A stretch of 64,000 nucleotides of DNA. Origin: Clitopilus passeckerianus. Its lineage: Eukaryota > Basidiomycota > Agaricomycetes > Agaricales > Entolomataceae. Shown here one piece after another: positions 1 through 11,331 of the stretch (its first letter is position 1; each line of letters starts with the position of its first letter). The DNA is taken from contig CALYLX010000152.1 of NCBI GenBank assembly GCA_944990035.1, positions 124,001-188,000 on the forward strand, given 5' to 3'. The notes beneath the pieces are model-generated. The model made no database searches. It was not told where the DNA came from and saw only the letters and a program-made list of their open reading frames with translations. Made by a program: the position numbers and the translations under genes.

Positions 1-2748
1 GTACTCGAACCCTGTTTGAAAAGCCTGGTAGCTTCTCGAAGACAGGAAACGGCCGAAGTTAGATTGCCAACGGCCTCCTGGACTAAGCCAAGATTGCAAA
101 TCGCAAAGGCCTGGCCTTGTACGTACTTGACCTCCGAATAGATTCCACATGCATCTGTTAAGGCCTCCACTGCCATTTCAAACTTTTCCTGTTTCCAGTA
201 CGCCCATCCTAATGTTCCGAATCCATGGGCTTCTCCTAAGCGCCCTCCCCTAAAACGAGAAAGCGCAATCGCCTCGACCGCATACGTTTCAGCTTTGGAA
301 AACTCTTTCTTCTCGTTGTACACAGCTGCCAGGTGCTGGATACAGTTCGCTTTGCCTTGGATAGATCCTTGATTCTGGTAAAGTTCCAATGCAGCCTTTA
401 AGGTTGATTCTGCGTCGTCCACCCTGTTAAGCCACCGATAGGCTGTTCCAATCAGCAATAGATCGTGAGCCTCCTCCAAAGGGTCCCCAACATCTTGATG
501 AACTGCCAAGGCCTGTCGTAGTAGATGCATGGCTTCTTCGCATCGGTTCTGGCGCCTAAGTACATCGGCGAATGATCGAAGACATACTCCTTTTGCAGAG
601 GTATGCTTCGTCTGGGCGGCAATAGCTTTTTGGATGATGTCACTGGTCGGGGAGTCCAGATATATCATCCAATGTGTGTAGGTGGCACAAGCATAGCCAA
701 GGTTGTCGGTGAAATATTGGAAGGAGAATGCGAGTTTGAGTATAGCCGTTATATTGCTGAGCTCGCTGGTAATCCAGGCATATCGTGAGCTTGATTGATA
801 TTCTGTATGCTTTCCCAGTCGGGAACTATACAGATCAATTAGCTTGTGAATGACCGTATCATTGAGGGATAGATTGCTGATGCAGAAGTGCCTCACTGGC
901 GAAAGCAATTGGAACCGAGGGGGGAAAGTGCTTTTATTAAGTGAGCAGAGCGCTGCGTTGCGAAGGGCTCTGATGCACTCGTGGAGGTGGGTGGTCGGTG
1001 GGAGAAGAGCTTGGAAGTCATCCAACCAGTTCTCCTCGGAGGAAAGTCCATTCGGAAGCACGGCAATTGCGGCCAGGACATTTCTAGCATCTTTGCTCAT
1101 GCGTGGGCCGAAAATGGATAACCTGAGGGAAACATCAAGCTGGTACTGGCGATCAGGCACTTCCGTCCCAATCGCATGTGTACTTTCTCTGTTCCAACGC
1201 CGCCAGAGTGACTCGGGAGTCTCCAATTCATCTCTTAGCAGATTTCCGACAAGTGTTACGGCCAGAGGGACTCCAGATACCGCATCAAGGAGATTACGCA
1301 GAGGCTCTTTCTCGCTGTCGTCGAGTTTATTTCGGGTGATTTTTTGGACGAGCTCATTTGATGCAGCAGTTGTTAAGGGCAGCAACGGGCCGATTCGCTG
1401 CCAATGGATGTTTCCAGGCTCCTGTGAGCCTCGAAGTGTGACTATGATAGAGAGTGCAGGGAGCGAGGCTAACTGCCCAAGGAAATCATCGGCTATGCGT
1501 CGGTTTGCAGGGATCTCCCAAAATGTTTCGAAGTTGTCAATACATATTAGGGTGACTCCCCCCCTTAGATGGAGCAGGATCTGATCCAAGATCTGGGCCT
1601 CCGACCTTCGAGACTCCGCTGGAATCATTAAGATGTTCGCAAGGGAGTTGTAGACGAGTTGCCGCGTGAAGAGGCCCTCAAATGATAGGAATGGTCGACG
1701 CGGGTAGGCTTCGATAACTCGTGGATCTCTCATAGCACGGGAGGCAAGCGCTGTTTTTCCTATACCACCCATACCTAGAATTGTAACTCTCGCGTTTGGG
1801 GAGTATATGAGAGCGTCGACGAGCTCCTTGAATTGAGCATCTCTCTCAAACATATAGGCTGGACCTGGTGGGAGGGGCGTTATAAGATCGATAGGAGGTC
1901 TTCGGCACAAATAAGAACAAGTGTTAGAGACGCTATAAATATGCATGGGAATGCTACTTACCGCTTCAGATTCTCAACCAGCTGAGCCTGTATATTCACG
2001 TCGCGCAAGGTTTGCGTCACTCCCCACTGTTTGTCCAACGATCAATTCTCAGACCCGTATGATAATTTAATTTGACGCTAACCAGAATGAGTTCAACTCC
2101 AAAGCTATCAATCTTACGATCGAGCTCCTTCAGATTGTCTAGCTCGCGGTCAAAGATTCGACGAAGAAATTTGCGTCCAATCATTCCCTGTAGGACCGAG
2201 TATACTTGTAGCAATAACCTAAAAATCCTTAAGTTATCATTGGAAATGAGTATGGAAACCGAACCACTACCTGTGATAGTCCTCGAGCTGTTTCAGCAGC
2301 TCTTCGAATTTTCCCTTGTCCGTATAATTCTTCAACCTGAGCCACTGCTCTAATACAATCTTCCCCCTGCGAAGAACTTTTTCTAAAAGTTCGTTGCACC
2401 GTTTTGAGTGCGCCTGAAGCTCCTATATATGCCGGGTTCAGATTGTTTCATAAATTGGGGCCACGGTGTGATACCCACCTGTCGGATTTGAAGGAGTTGA
2501 GATATGACCCCAGCAATACCCTCAACATACGGAAGCTTTTCCGCTGTCTTTGCAACATCCTTCAATAGATGGACCAATACGAGTGCCAGGGAGTTGGCAT
2601 CATCCACTAGGGCACGAGGGCTGGCTGTGTCACGTTCCTGCTTGAAATTGCTAACGACAGCAGTTGTGTGCACCATTGGATATCCATGAATGGTTGAAGT
2701 TAGAACCATCTGACGGAGATTACACTCCATGTTGGAGGATGGGGACAT
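1..2748 (-). CDS. NLR-like STAND NTPase with TPR tail (5 exons seen, 3' end beyond window)
   Basis: Exons (minus): 2479-2748, 2271-2422, 2083-2218, 1962-2026 and 1-1899; phases agree at every junction and the last exon stays open to the left edge, so the C-terminus is missing. Exons 1-3 encode amphipathic helices (around LPYVEGIAGVISQLLQIRQ) resembling the MLKL/HeLo-like four-helix bundle at the N-terminus of many Agaricomycete NLRs. Exon 5 has a P-loop GMGGIGKT, a Walker B-like LICIDNFE, a GVPLA motif, then several TPR-type helix pairs (for example LGWAYWKQ, AICNLGLVQ). The family is thought to sense non-self or damage and trigger a cell-death or signalling output through the N-terminus. It is only distantly like the three other NLRs here, but its exon 2 has the same 152-nt length and phases as their exon 3. 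The start is uncertain: in-frame Met codons lie at 2784, 2748 and 2730. Confidence 0.82.
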
Positions 2749-5700
2749 GATGAGTGAAGGAAAGCATACGAGTCGAGGTAACAACGTCTCTTTTAAATTC
2801 TGGTGTATATGGGTCTATTCGGCCACCGTCTGGCTTTTCGGATTGCAAATCCATCACAAGAATCGGGCCACAGCCCCCAAGACGAGCCCGGTAGATTTAA
2901 TCCTTAGAAACGTTCCCCCTGTGGTTTCTCTGTTCGAAAGCACATAGTTGCCCACTCCACCTCACTAGTCATCCCTACAAAATCCGCTAGCTCGATTCCT
3001 ACCCAATGAGGGTTTTAATTGAGGGTAGCTCTCATTCTATACCTCGGCGAATAAGACTCCTCCTTTCAAGGGGATTGAGTCTTCCCCGTCGAACTTGTGA
3101 TGTTATGATGCTGGAGAACACTGCGGTGACAAAAGTGGTGTACGGGGGATACATCAGTGCGGCAGCGATTAACACGGCCCTACTTTCTGGCCTTCGCAAG
3201 CTTGGATTTCCGGGAATATGTCTACTCTCGACCCCCTTTTCTCAGGCGAGCGACAGAGAAGCGGCATGAATAAGGACTCAAAGAATCCAGAATATTAGAC
3301 AGTTGTTCCTGTTCTAGGGAAGCCAAGACTGGTGGCATTTAAACGGCAATTGCTTGATAGAAAGAACGGAGTCCAGGTGTTTCAGATGATCGAGAAGCTA
3401 GACACAAATCTCACAACTTGAAGGCAGTGACCATTGTCGCTAGTCACTCATGCTGACAGGAGGCGCCATGTATGTGTCTATGAGGGTTACAATGAACCAA
3501 TCCATGGCCTATAGCTCGTGCCGGATTAACACCACAGTGCTGTTGTTGGAACAAACCAAATGGAATTCACAATATGGTAACCGGTAATGGTAGTTGGCGG
3601 CGCCAAGCTCAATCAGACTACGCCACCAGACACCTGGGGATGAAACTGTCACAGAGGACCTTCGATATGTGACCAGAACGAGGAGGGGAGGAAGAAGTGG
3701 GATAAAGCAATGCTGATTATTAGTAGGCAACAAAACACAGGCCACGAAGAATGAATGAAAAGATGAATCAGTGATCTGAATCCCGCAAACCGTACATAAG
3801 TAGGGACAGGATATGAAGAAAGGGAGAGGGGAGGCGATGCAGAATGATGGACGGAGACAGATACGCGGTCAAGAATGATAACATCTGGACACCCAAACTC
3901 GTAAAAGGCTCACCGGCTGTGATGAACATGTCGCACACAACCCGCCAAGACTTTGAACAATCGATATGAAAGGAGAGATTGACCAGTCCGGCGCTGAGAT
4001 TGTTAGCAAAGAAAGACGGAACGGGTCATTTGTTTGCTTACCTCCGTTGACCATCAATCATCATCCAGCCCTAGTCGTGGCCTAGCAAAGATGGAGGTGC
4101 ATCGAACGCGGATTCGGAAACTGGAAGAAAGAATAGAGGCGAGGAAGGATGTAGCGAAAGCTTTAGAAAGATAAAGGTTTGATGGCGAAACAAAGGTAGT
4201 GGGATGATGAGCTTGTCATGAGCCTGGTAGCGCAAAGATGGAAAGGATTGAAAAAAACAATGGGGTAGGATAACGAAAAAAGGAGATAACTCACTGAGGT
4301 CGGCAGCTCTCATAGTGAACCGACATTCCCTTTATCGCTCCCAGCATTTGTAAGATGGATCCCTAGGTGGTAACACATTTCCGGGTATGCTCAGGCCCCA
4401 AATAATCGCATAAATGCACTGGAAGATACTGTAAGAGAAGATATGCGTGGGTTTTGGAAGAAGTCGTTCAGCCTGGAACAAAAGACGCACCTGCCCTGCA
4501 AAGCAGACTAGCTATCAGAATTGAGGGAGTCAAAAGAAGGGAGCTAACACACAGATATTAACAGCATTAGCAATTCAATATCTTGTCATCCCGTTGATTC
4601 CAGTACATAATTTGCTGCAGGTCTCAATGCCAGGGAATGCGTGTCCTGGGAGAAAATGAGACGCGTGTTAGCAATTTTGTAGGAAAGTTCTCTCTAAGGG
4701 GACGAACCTACCGGAGAATATCGTCAACAGCTCTCCGTGCCCTCGTGGCCAAGGTTTGAACGAGATCTGGGCGAGGTTGAAATAAAGGTCAATCACGGAA
4801 TGTCAATGGAAGAGAAAGTAGGGAACGGTCCAAGAACGGTCCCTTTTCTTCCTTTGCTTTCTCTGCAGGTTAGTGCCAAACAACGCGTTGACGATTCTGG
4901 TAATGCGCGTCTTTTCCCTCTTCCTCTGGCCCGGGTTTCAATCGAGACAGAACAAGATAATTTGGATTTCATATTACAAAATATCCACATCACAGGGAAA
5001 GTGTCGTCGTAACCCGTCTGCTACCATCAAGATGCCAATACTAGAAATCAGGGCGAAGCAAATGGGTGCAGGGAACATGCGCGGAGGAGAAAACTCATGA
5101 GTCTGAGTACCAGAGGTCGCACGCATGCACCAGGGATACTGAAAATCGCAGATATTTCAGTTTTTGCAGAAAGATGCCGCATGGAGGAGCACATACCTCG
5201 AGTAGAAAACAGCATCGTAGTCCACAACACTGCTCGCAGCTTCGCCTCTCACACGTGATTCTTATCTTAGGGTAAATTGGTGAGTAATCATAAGCAAGGT
5301 TAGATTTGGAAACGCAGAGCAAATGAAAGGGTACTGGAGTCGGCGTGGAGGAAGCGAGGAAGCTAGTGCAGAGGAAATGAAAGATACTGACTCTCGAGGA
5401 TCCCTCGGTAGAGAAGGGACCTATATGCCCTCTCATCCTATCCGCCTGGGGTTTTGTGGACCTTGAAGTTGGCGGTATTGGTGAGGACAATGGGAGAAGG
5501 ACCTGTGACATTGTCCGCAATTTCGTTGGGCAGCCACTCTATCATTTTTTAGAAATAAGCGTACCTTCGTTTCTATGGCGAATACCAAGATCCTCCTCTA
5601 TCCATACCGATAATTCTAACGAGATTGAAGGAGAAGACCGCAGAGGCTTGAAGTGGTTGAGAGCGAACCATTTTTCCTACAGCGCACTTCATATCAATAC

Positions 5701-5838
5701 GGAATCCGCGTCTCGAAATTCTGCACGTTTGTTCGTATTTGCCATTGTCCTTGATTCAGAGATTGGCGTCTCCCGAGGCGTCGTTGGAAGGTCCAAAAGT
5801 TCCTTCCTCACGATCTCAGCATCAGCAGCAGCAGAAAT
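2749..5838. other. 3-kb stretch with no recognised gene
   Basis: I see no conserved protein, RNA gene or repeat. Between about 3840 and 5600 the minus strand carries several good donor-like sites (GGTAAGC near 4038, AGTGAGTT near 4290, GGTAGGTT near 4710, GGTATGTG near 5200, GGTACGCT near 5565). A spliced minus-strand gene or non-coding transcript is possible, but I could not assemble a convincing reading frame. Confidence 0.5.
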
Positions 5839-6190
5839 CTACTGGTAAACCTTGATAGACTTTTCAAGGAAATGGATAATATGGTTGGTGCTACCATTCA
5901 GCCTGTGGGCCAAGCCGAGATCGTGCAGCGCTTGTCCCTGGCCATGGGTGTAACCGATCTCCGTACAGACATCATACGCCTTCAAGTTGGTGAATGCCTC
6001 CGTTGCCTCTTCTGGGTTCTCTGCTTTCATCTGCGCCCACCCAAGTGTGGTCAGGGCGCTTGCCCCTCCTAGTCGATCGCCTATACCACGATTGCCTCCT
6101 TGGAAGCGGTTTCCGCCTTCGCAAAGTTACAGTATATGTGCTTCCGCTGCTAGTAACATGTCCAACCATGATTCAGGATGTTTTTCATTG
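5839..6190 (-). pseudogene. Relic of an NLR TPR tail
   Basis: The minus strand encodes about two TPR helix pairs (LGWAQMKAENPEEA, HGQGQALHDLGLAHRL) that align with the TPR tail of the NLR at 1-1899 (LGWAYWKQEKFEMA, VQGQAFAICNLGLV). The upstream part, near 6080-6170, continues the homology only after a frame change (around KAETASKEAIVV). No P-loop region, start codon or N-terminal exon lies nearby. It looks like a decayed fragment left by duplication of a neighbouring NLR. Confidence 0.7.
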
Positions 6191-6239
6191 CTGAAAGGAA
6201 GGGCGCCGGGGAAACCAAAGAGGCCAAGAAGGGTCGGGT

Positions 6240-7295
6240 CTTCTCTCGTCTTCTCCCTCGCATAACATCAGCGTGTGCGCTACAATCCTGTAGGTCCTCC
6301 CCATCCTACTAGTTTCGAATCCTAACCACCCTCCCCACAGCCTTCGCCCTCCTTTTCGTCTCCGCCCAAACCTACAAATACTACGACCTCGGCGAAGCAC
6401 TCTGATTCCTCTCAACCACCTTCCTCTCCCCCAACTTTGAACTACCCCTCCCTCAAAGCAAAATACTACCATCACACCACTACCTCCCTCCCTCCCCTCT
6501 CCCAACAAACCTTCAACCCACGTTACATTCTCGTTCTCACCAGTTTAATGCTCGGCATATGGATCGTACGCTTCGGTTCCTTTCCAGCCCCTAGGATGCT
6601 GCAAAGGCGCAGGTAAAATATTCACCAACTACGCCGGCAACCCAACGACCGTAATTCACGTCGCCTACGCCATCCACGCGCCTGTGAACTTGACTTTATC
6701 CTTCTTGGGCTCGTCAAACCTCGAGTACCCGCCGGCTCTATCGCTCGTTGGTTGGTTTGAGGGATTGGGTAAGGGTGGATATATATGTGTGTGGGTTGGT
6801 GTGGGAGGTTGTTGTGGATTGGCAGAAGGCGAGGTGGAGGGAGGGAGGGGAGAGGGAGGAGGACAAGGAGAACTTTGTTAGGAGCGGGTTGTAGAGTATG
6901 AGTCGGCATCTGAAGTAAGTTTGAGCTTGGCTTTTAGAAGCATCCATCTGATTCGCACATAGATTTGTCGGAGAAGTAGGAATCTGGACAGGTATGTGCT
7001 TGCGTTCGACTAAGGCGCTCCGGACGCCGTATTTCCCGAGAAGGATGTGGTTGGGTGCGGCGGTTAGCCCGCTGTTCACGTATTTCCTCGTTCCTCATGT
7101 AAGTATCAGCCTTCTGCTCTCGACATTCTTCCTAATCCTGGTGTTTGTGCTTAGGCATCCAGTGTACCGCCAACCAAGAAAAAGTCAGACGGGGAGATCA
7201 AGGATGATACGGACGGGAGGGAGTATAAGAGGACCGCGCCGAGTTTTTGGCCTTGGACTGGGTGTGATAAGATTCGAAGGAGAAATTATACTCAG
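6240..7295 (+). pseudogene. DUF1295 / steroid 5-alpha-reductase-like membrane protein, broken
   Basis: Pieces in order match a DUF1295 protein: an N-terminal segment around AQTYKYYDLGEAL, then LMLGIWIVRFGSF, then LSFLGSSNLEYPPALS, then the conserved core EVVVDWQKARWRE with DKENFVRSGL and SMSRH, then WLGAAVSPLFTYFLVPH, a plausible intron near 7099-7154, and a C-terminus with EYKRTAPSFWPW. Intact relatives have an unbroken frame through SGLW-SMSRHPN; here the Trp is TAG, HPN reads HLK, an earlier TGA follows GEAL, and at least two frame changes are needed. Such proteins are polytopic membrane proteins resembling C-terminal reductase domains; this copy cannot make one. Exact ends are approximate. 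Confidence 0.75.
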
Positions 7296-7435
7296 ATACG
7301 TACGATTCGGAGAGAATGTAAAGTTATGGACAGGTTCAATGCATACATGCTGAAAGCTTTGAACGCGTTGGATGAAATTTGGCTGGGGAAGGCGGGCAAT
7401 GTCAGACCGGACTCTTAACACGAATGATTGTGCGA

Positions 7436-7660
7436 TTACCGAGTGAACATTGATAGGGAATCCTGTAGAAATAACTGGAAATGACTACAGGCTGACTAGG
7501 GAATGACTAAATCCTGACTAGGACTGACTACAGATTGACTAGAATGCGACTTCGACTGACCTTTCATTGACCAGGGTTTGACTAGATTCCAAAATTGTGG
7601 ACTCAATCTGACTTTGAGTTGACTTGAACTGCCTCCGGCGAGCTCATCGATGAGCCTCGT
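7436..7660. repeat. Degenerate TGACT-rich tandem repeat
   Basis: About 20 copies of TGAC(T/C) at irregular spacing of roughly 8-15 nt, mostly in the same orientation (for example ACTGACTACAGATTGACTAG). A similar patch lies at about 9060-9240, and each patch precedes one copy of a small secreted-protein gene. Confidence 0.6.
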
Positions 7661-8399
7661 CGAATTGGCTCCCACAAACACGAACTTCGCGATTCGGCTT
7701 CGTCTCAATTTACCCGTGTTTATAGGTCACGCGGCGAGTTGAGGGCAGGTCGATTGGCGTTTTGTATCTGCCAAATCATTCACGTCAGCAAGGATTGCTC
7801 TTGTTGCCCTACGTTCATCTCCGGAATTGATGATGACACTCTACTTGTCTTGCATTCTCGCTCGCTGCTAAGGATGTTGCTAATAATCTCGGTATTCCAT
7901 TGTCCATTGTCCATTGTTCCCGCCTAAGAAATTGTCCACATCGTCAACATGGCAGTGGCTCATGATGGTCCCATACTCAGCGTCTATGCCCGTGTTGCAC
8001 TGAAGATTTAGACAAAGACTGCCTCGCGACAATGTTGACACATCGAAATGCGTCAATACCATCCCAGGCCGTCGTTCGCCCTGGAGATCACACTACTTGA
8101 TGCACAGCCCTCAATGCGTTCCTTGGGATTCGAAACAGATCCCACAATGGTGGTGGTTTTTGCCTGAGACTCTGCTATAAGTTAGTATAACAGCCTAGCT
8201 TTCGCCCCTGGCACAGCAGCAGCACCTCTGGAAGGAAGCCCCTTCCGCATCTCCTTCGTCAATTTGAACTTCTTCAGAAACATACGCTGGTCGTCTTGTT
8301 TCGATCTAAATCTAAAGTAAGGGCCAAGATTGTCACTCATTCATGACAACTACTAACTAGAATAATTCCATTAGAGTCAACCAATACATTACATTTATC
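7661..8399. other. Upstream region of secreted-protein copy 1
   Basis: No gene was recognised. Parts align with 9540-10348 upstream of copy 2, including the string CAGCAGCACCTCTGGAAGGA just before each gene, so the duplication extends over the promoter. Confidence 0.5.
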
Positions 8400-8633
8400 A
8401 TGGTGTCCATCCGCGTCACTCTCCTTCTCGCCATCACCGCCGCCATGTCTGCGCGTGCATACTCTTACGAAGCAGCCATTGAAGCTCTTATCACACGTGC
8501 CTACTATGAGGAATACGACCAGCTCCTCGCTCGCAACTACGCACCCTCCGTCAATCGTTATAGTGCTCGTGCTTGCGCGTCGCGTAGCAGTGCTCCTTCC
8601 GGCCTCATTTGGCCTCATTTAAGCCGAGTGTAA
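8400..8633 (+). CDS. Small secreted protein, truncated copy 1
   Basis: The 77-residue frame opens with a clear signal peptide (VTLLLAITAAMSARA), followed by SYEAAIEALITRAYYEEYD and ARNYAPS, which match the paralogue at 10349-10862. Homology then stops: compared with copy 2 there is an internal deletion, and a frame change puts a stop at 8631-8633, so the Lys-rich helical C-terminus is absent. The family is not one I can name. The protein could be secreted in short form, but the truncation suggests a damaged gene. Confidence 0.5.
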   Translation: MVSIRVTLLLAITAAMSARAYSYEAAIEALITRAYYEEYDQLLARNYAPSVNRYSARACASRSSAPSGLIWPHLSRV

Positions 8634-10140
8634 GAGATAAGTCAAGATGCACGGCGATGGGCTCTGGGGGGCGGGGACGGGCGAGAGGATCTTTGAGGGG
8701 TTTATGCTGAAGAACAGAAGAAGTAGGGATAGGTCGTTGATATTGGCTTCCAGTGATCGGAAACATTGCGTAGTAACCATAACTCTTGCGAACAATGAAG
8801 TTTACTATTGGCTCGCAGTACATCTTTTTGGGGCTGACCTCGGAAATTCATGTTAGCATTGACACTCAGGCTGAATTGGTGATCGTGACCTTTGACGTTA
8901 AAGTAGATTTGGAATCCCAATTCTTATGGCAAAGCAAATATTGGTGGAGCTGAGAAAGAGGCGGATCCGCCAAACCTCTAAACTCTGTCTGCCTCTGAAT
9001 CCACCACGGCGCCGCCTGGGCACGAACAGCTGATAGACTACCGAGTAGATCTTGACTGAGAAATAACTTGTTGTTGGCTAAAGACTGACTAAAGAGTGGC
9101 TTATTACAGACTTTCACGAGGACATCCATTGACTGGGTCTGACTATGGAATATGACTAGACAATGACATGAACTGACGCTTGACTGATTGTGGGCTGATA
9201 GGAAACTCAGTGGATAATCCTCAGTCTAGACTGATTACACACGGCGACACTGATGCTATTAATCGTTTAATCACAGTTCGACCTATTCCTGCATCACATA
9301 CCCTCACCATGTTAGCCCAAGGCATCGAGTATACTTACACATGTTTCTTGGTGAACATTCATGTCCCCATGGCGCATCTGGAGCTCGTGAACGGTATGAG
9401 CGTTATATATGAGCAGAGTCAAAGTCTTTCAGTAGCGCCATTATCGGAAAGCTTGGACTATCGTTCCTTCATGTCTGCAAACACGTTTTGCAAGGTCGCG
9501 ATTCGGATGATCGAGTTAAGGTGACGGAGATTTCGTACCATTGACACGCGATAGGTTTAGGGCAGGGTGTTTGGCGTTTGGCATTCGCCTGATCAGTCAC
9601 GGATCAATAAATCCTTTTCTCCTTCTACGTTCATCCCTGGAATTGACAGAACTGGATAATCTGTTCATACCCCAGATTCACGCAACGCTTAATGCGCCCA
9701 TTTTCGTGTTCGTAAACTAGGACATCTGGTGTGTTGAAAGTGAGATGTTTTGATTTAATCCAACTTCGCAACGTGTTGATTCCGGCCGATTCAACATCGT
9801 TTTGGGCAAGCAAGTCAACTGGTTTGTTGTCGGAGCCTATGATGCTCTTGCTAGGGTCCCTTTCGGCAATCTTTGTGCAAAGGAACCCTCCATCTCCTCA
9901 TACTTAGCATCCATACCCGTGCCGCTTCTGAATAGCCCATCCTCATGTTTGGTGTTCCCGCCCGTTGTGCCTTTGAAAGTAAAAATGGCCTCACCGACCT
10001 GTTAGAAATGCATAAATGAATTGTTCGTGCGATCACTGTTACCCCTTAGGACACTACATTATGCATAATGCACGGCGTTCGATGCCTTCTCTGGGATTCA
10101 GAACCGTTCCCCGAATCGGGCGTGTGCTAGAGGGCATTGG
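8634..10140. other. Intergenic, with a second TGACT-rich patch at about 9060-9240
   Basis: No gene was recognised. The TGACT-type repeat resembles the one at 7436-7660. A TTTAGGGCAGG string occurs at 9556-9566 and is shared with 21.6, 38.0, 43.0 and 53.3 kb. From about 9540 on, sequence similarity to the upstream region of copy 1 begins. Confidence 0.5.
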
Positions 10141-10150
10141 TATAAAAGGC
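10141..10150 (+). promoter_or_regulatory. TATA-box-like element of secreted-protein copy 2
   Basis: TATAAAAGGC lies about 200 nt before the ancestral start position of copy 2 and is followed by the conserved AGCAGCACCTCTGGAAGGA string that also precedes copy 1. Confidence 0.45.
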
Positions 10151-10348
10151 TAGGTGCCGTCTTCCGAAACAGCAGCACCTCTGGAAGGAAGTCACACAAC
10201 CCACTTCCACATCTCTCTTGTCAATTCAAACTTCTTCGAAGCACACGCCGGCCGTCCCTTTCAATCCAAAGTTCAAGTTGATACCAGTCCAGTCCAGAAT
10301 ACTGACTACGATCCTTGCATTTACAGTCCACCAATACATCCATCATAG

Positions 10349-10862
10349 TTTCCATTCGTGCCACCGTCCTCCTTGCTATTACCGCGGCCATGTCTGTGCA
10401 CGCATTTTTTCCTACGATGACGCCATTGAAGCTCTAGTTGCCCGTGCCTACTCCGAGGATTACGACAGCCTCGTCGCTCGCAACTACGCCCCCTCTTCCA
10501 TCCGCTATGTCGCTCGCACCTATTTCGATGATAGTACAGGCCTAGCAGCTCGGAACCTCACCGAACTGGGCATCCGCTCCGAAGACATTTCCCATGTCCT
10601 CGTCCTCCGTGCTAGCAGGTCTCCAGCTCCTAGAAATTCTGGGATCACCAAAGCCGAGTGCGAGAAGCAAATTGCCAAGTTCACAAAATGGGTCCGTGAT
10701 ATCAAGGTTAAGATCAAGACTAAGATGACAGAAATCAAGAACGAGAAGGACGCGAAGAAAAAGACATTGAAAAAAGACCTTTCGGACTTGAATGGTCTCC
10801 GGGATCAATATGAGGAGGATCTTGAATTTTATCAGAAGTTATTGCCTACGCTCAAGAAGTAG
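10349..10862 (+). pseudogene. Small secreted protein, copy 2 with lost start and frameshifted signal peptide
   Basis: Aligned with copy 1, the start codon ATG has become ATA (around 10348-10350). The signal-peptide part (TVLLAITAAMSVHA) is one frame away from the body because of an extra T in the T-run near 10405-10411. The body is open from SYDDAIEALVARAYSEDYD through ARNYAPS and a 90-residue Lys/Glu-rich helical C-terminus (KAECEKQIAKFTKW, then DIKVKIKTKMTEIKNEKD) to a TAG at 10860. An upstream ATG at 10218 gives a 214-residue frame, but its leader is not a signal peptide. This is probably an inactivated gene; a non-secreted product cannot be excluded. Confidence 0.6.
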
Positions 10863-11331
10863 TTTGTAGATCATGTAGTATTGGCAGGTTCATAATACTC
10901 TAATTTATGTGGAATATCAATCGTCACATGGTTTTGGTGTTTAGAGACTCCGGCACCCACCGATTTTATTGCGGAATTCCTGACTCGTGGACATTCTGAA
11001 TCCACTTTCGGGCTTCACCCGGCTTTCGGCCACCCGGCCATCTCCGAGTCCGAGTCTGCTTTCGTCCTCGTCTCACTACACCCTCAATCTCTGAGTCTCA
11101 ACTTAGGCTCCATGCCAGTCAGTAAAACGAGGGGGCATGAGAGTGCGCAACCTTGCGTGTATCTTTATGAATGCATCTGGAATTGGGGAGCTATCTTCCA
11201 AGCAAGGGATCGGGCGCCTAAACGTGTCAAAAGTGGGTATATAACGGCAGCAGCGTGCTCAAGTCTGCCGAGAATGTATTGAACGAGGTAACGTCGCCTC
11301 TTGGGAGCGTTGTCATCGTCTAGTGGCAGCG
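10863..11331. other. Intergenic, promoter side of the NLR at 11332
   Basis: No gene, repeat or clear TATA box was found here. Confidence 0.5.

Noticed and set aside
850..1584. 244-codon plus-strand open frame
   Set aside because: It lies antisense to the NTPase exon of the left-edge NLR, whose frame has clear P-loop, Walker B and TPR motifs.
10218..10348. ATG at 10218 as the start of secreted-protein copy 2
   Set aside because: The first 60 residues correspond to the 5' untranslated region and signal-peptide DNA of copy 1 read in another frame; there is no signal peptide.
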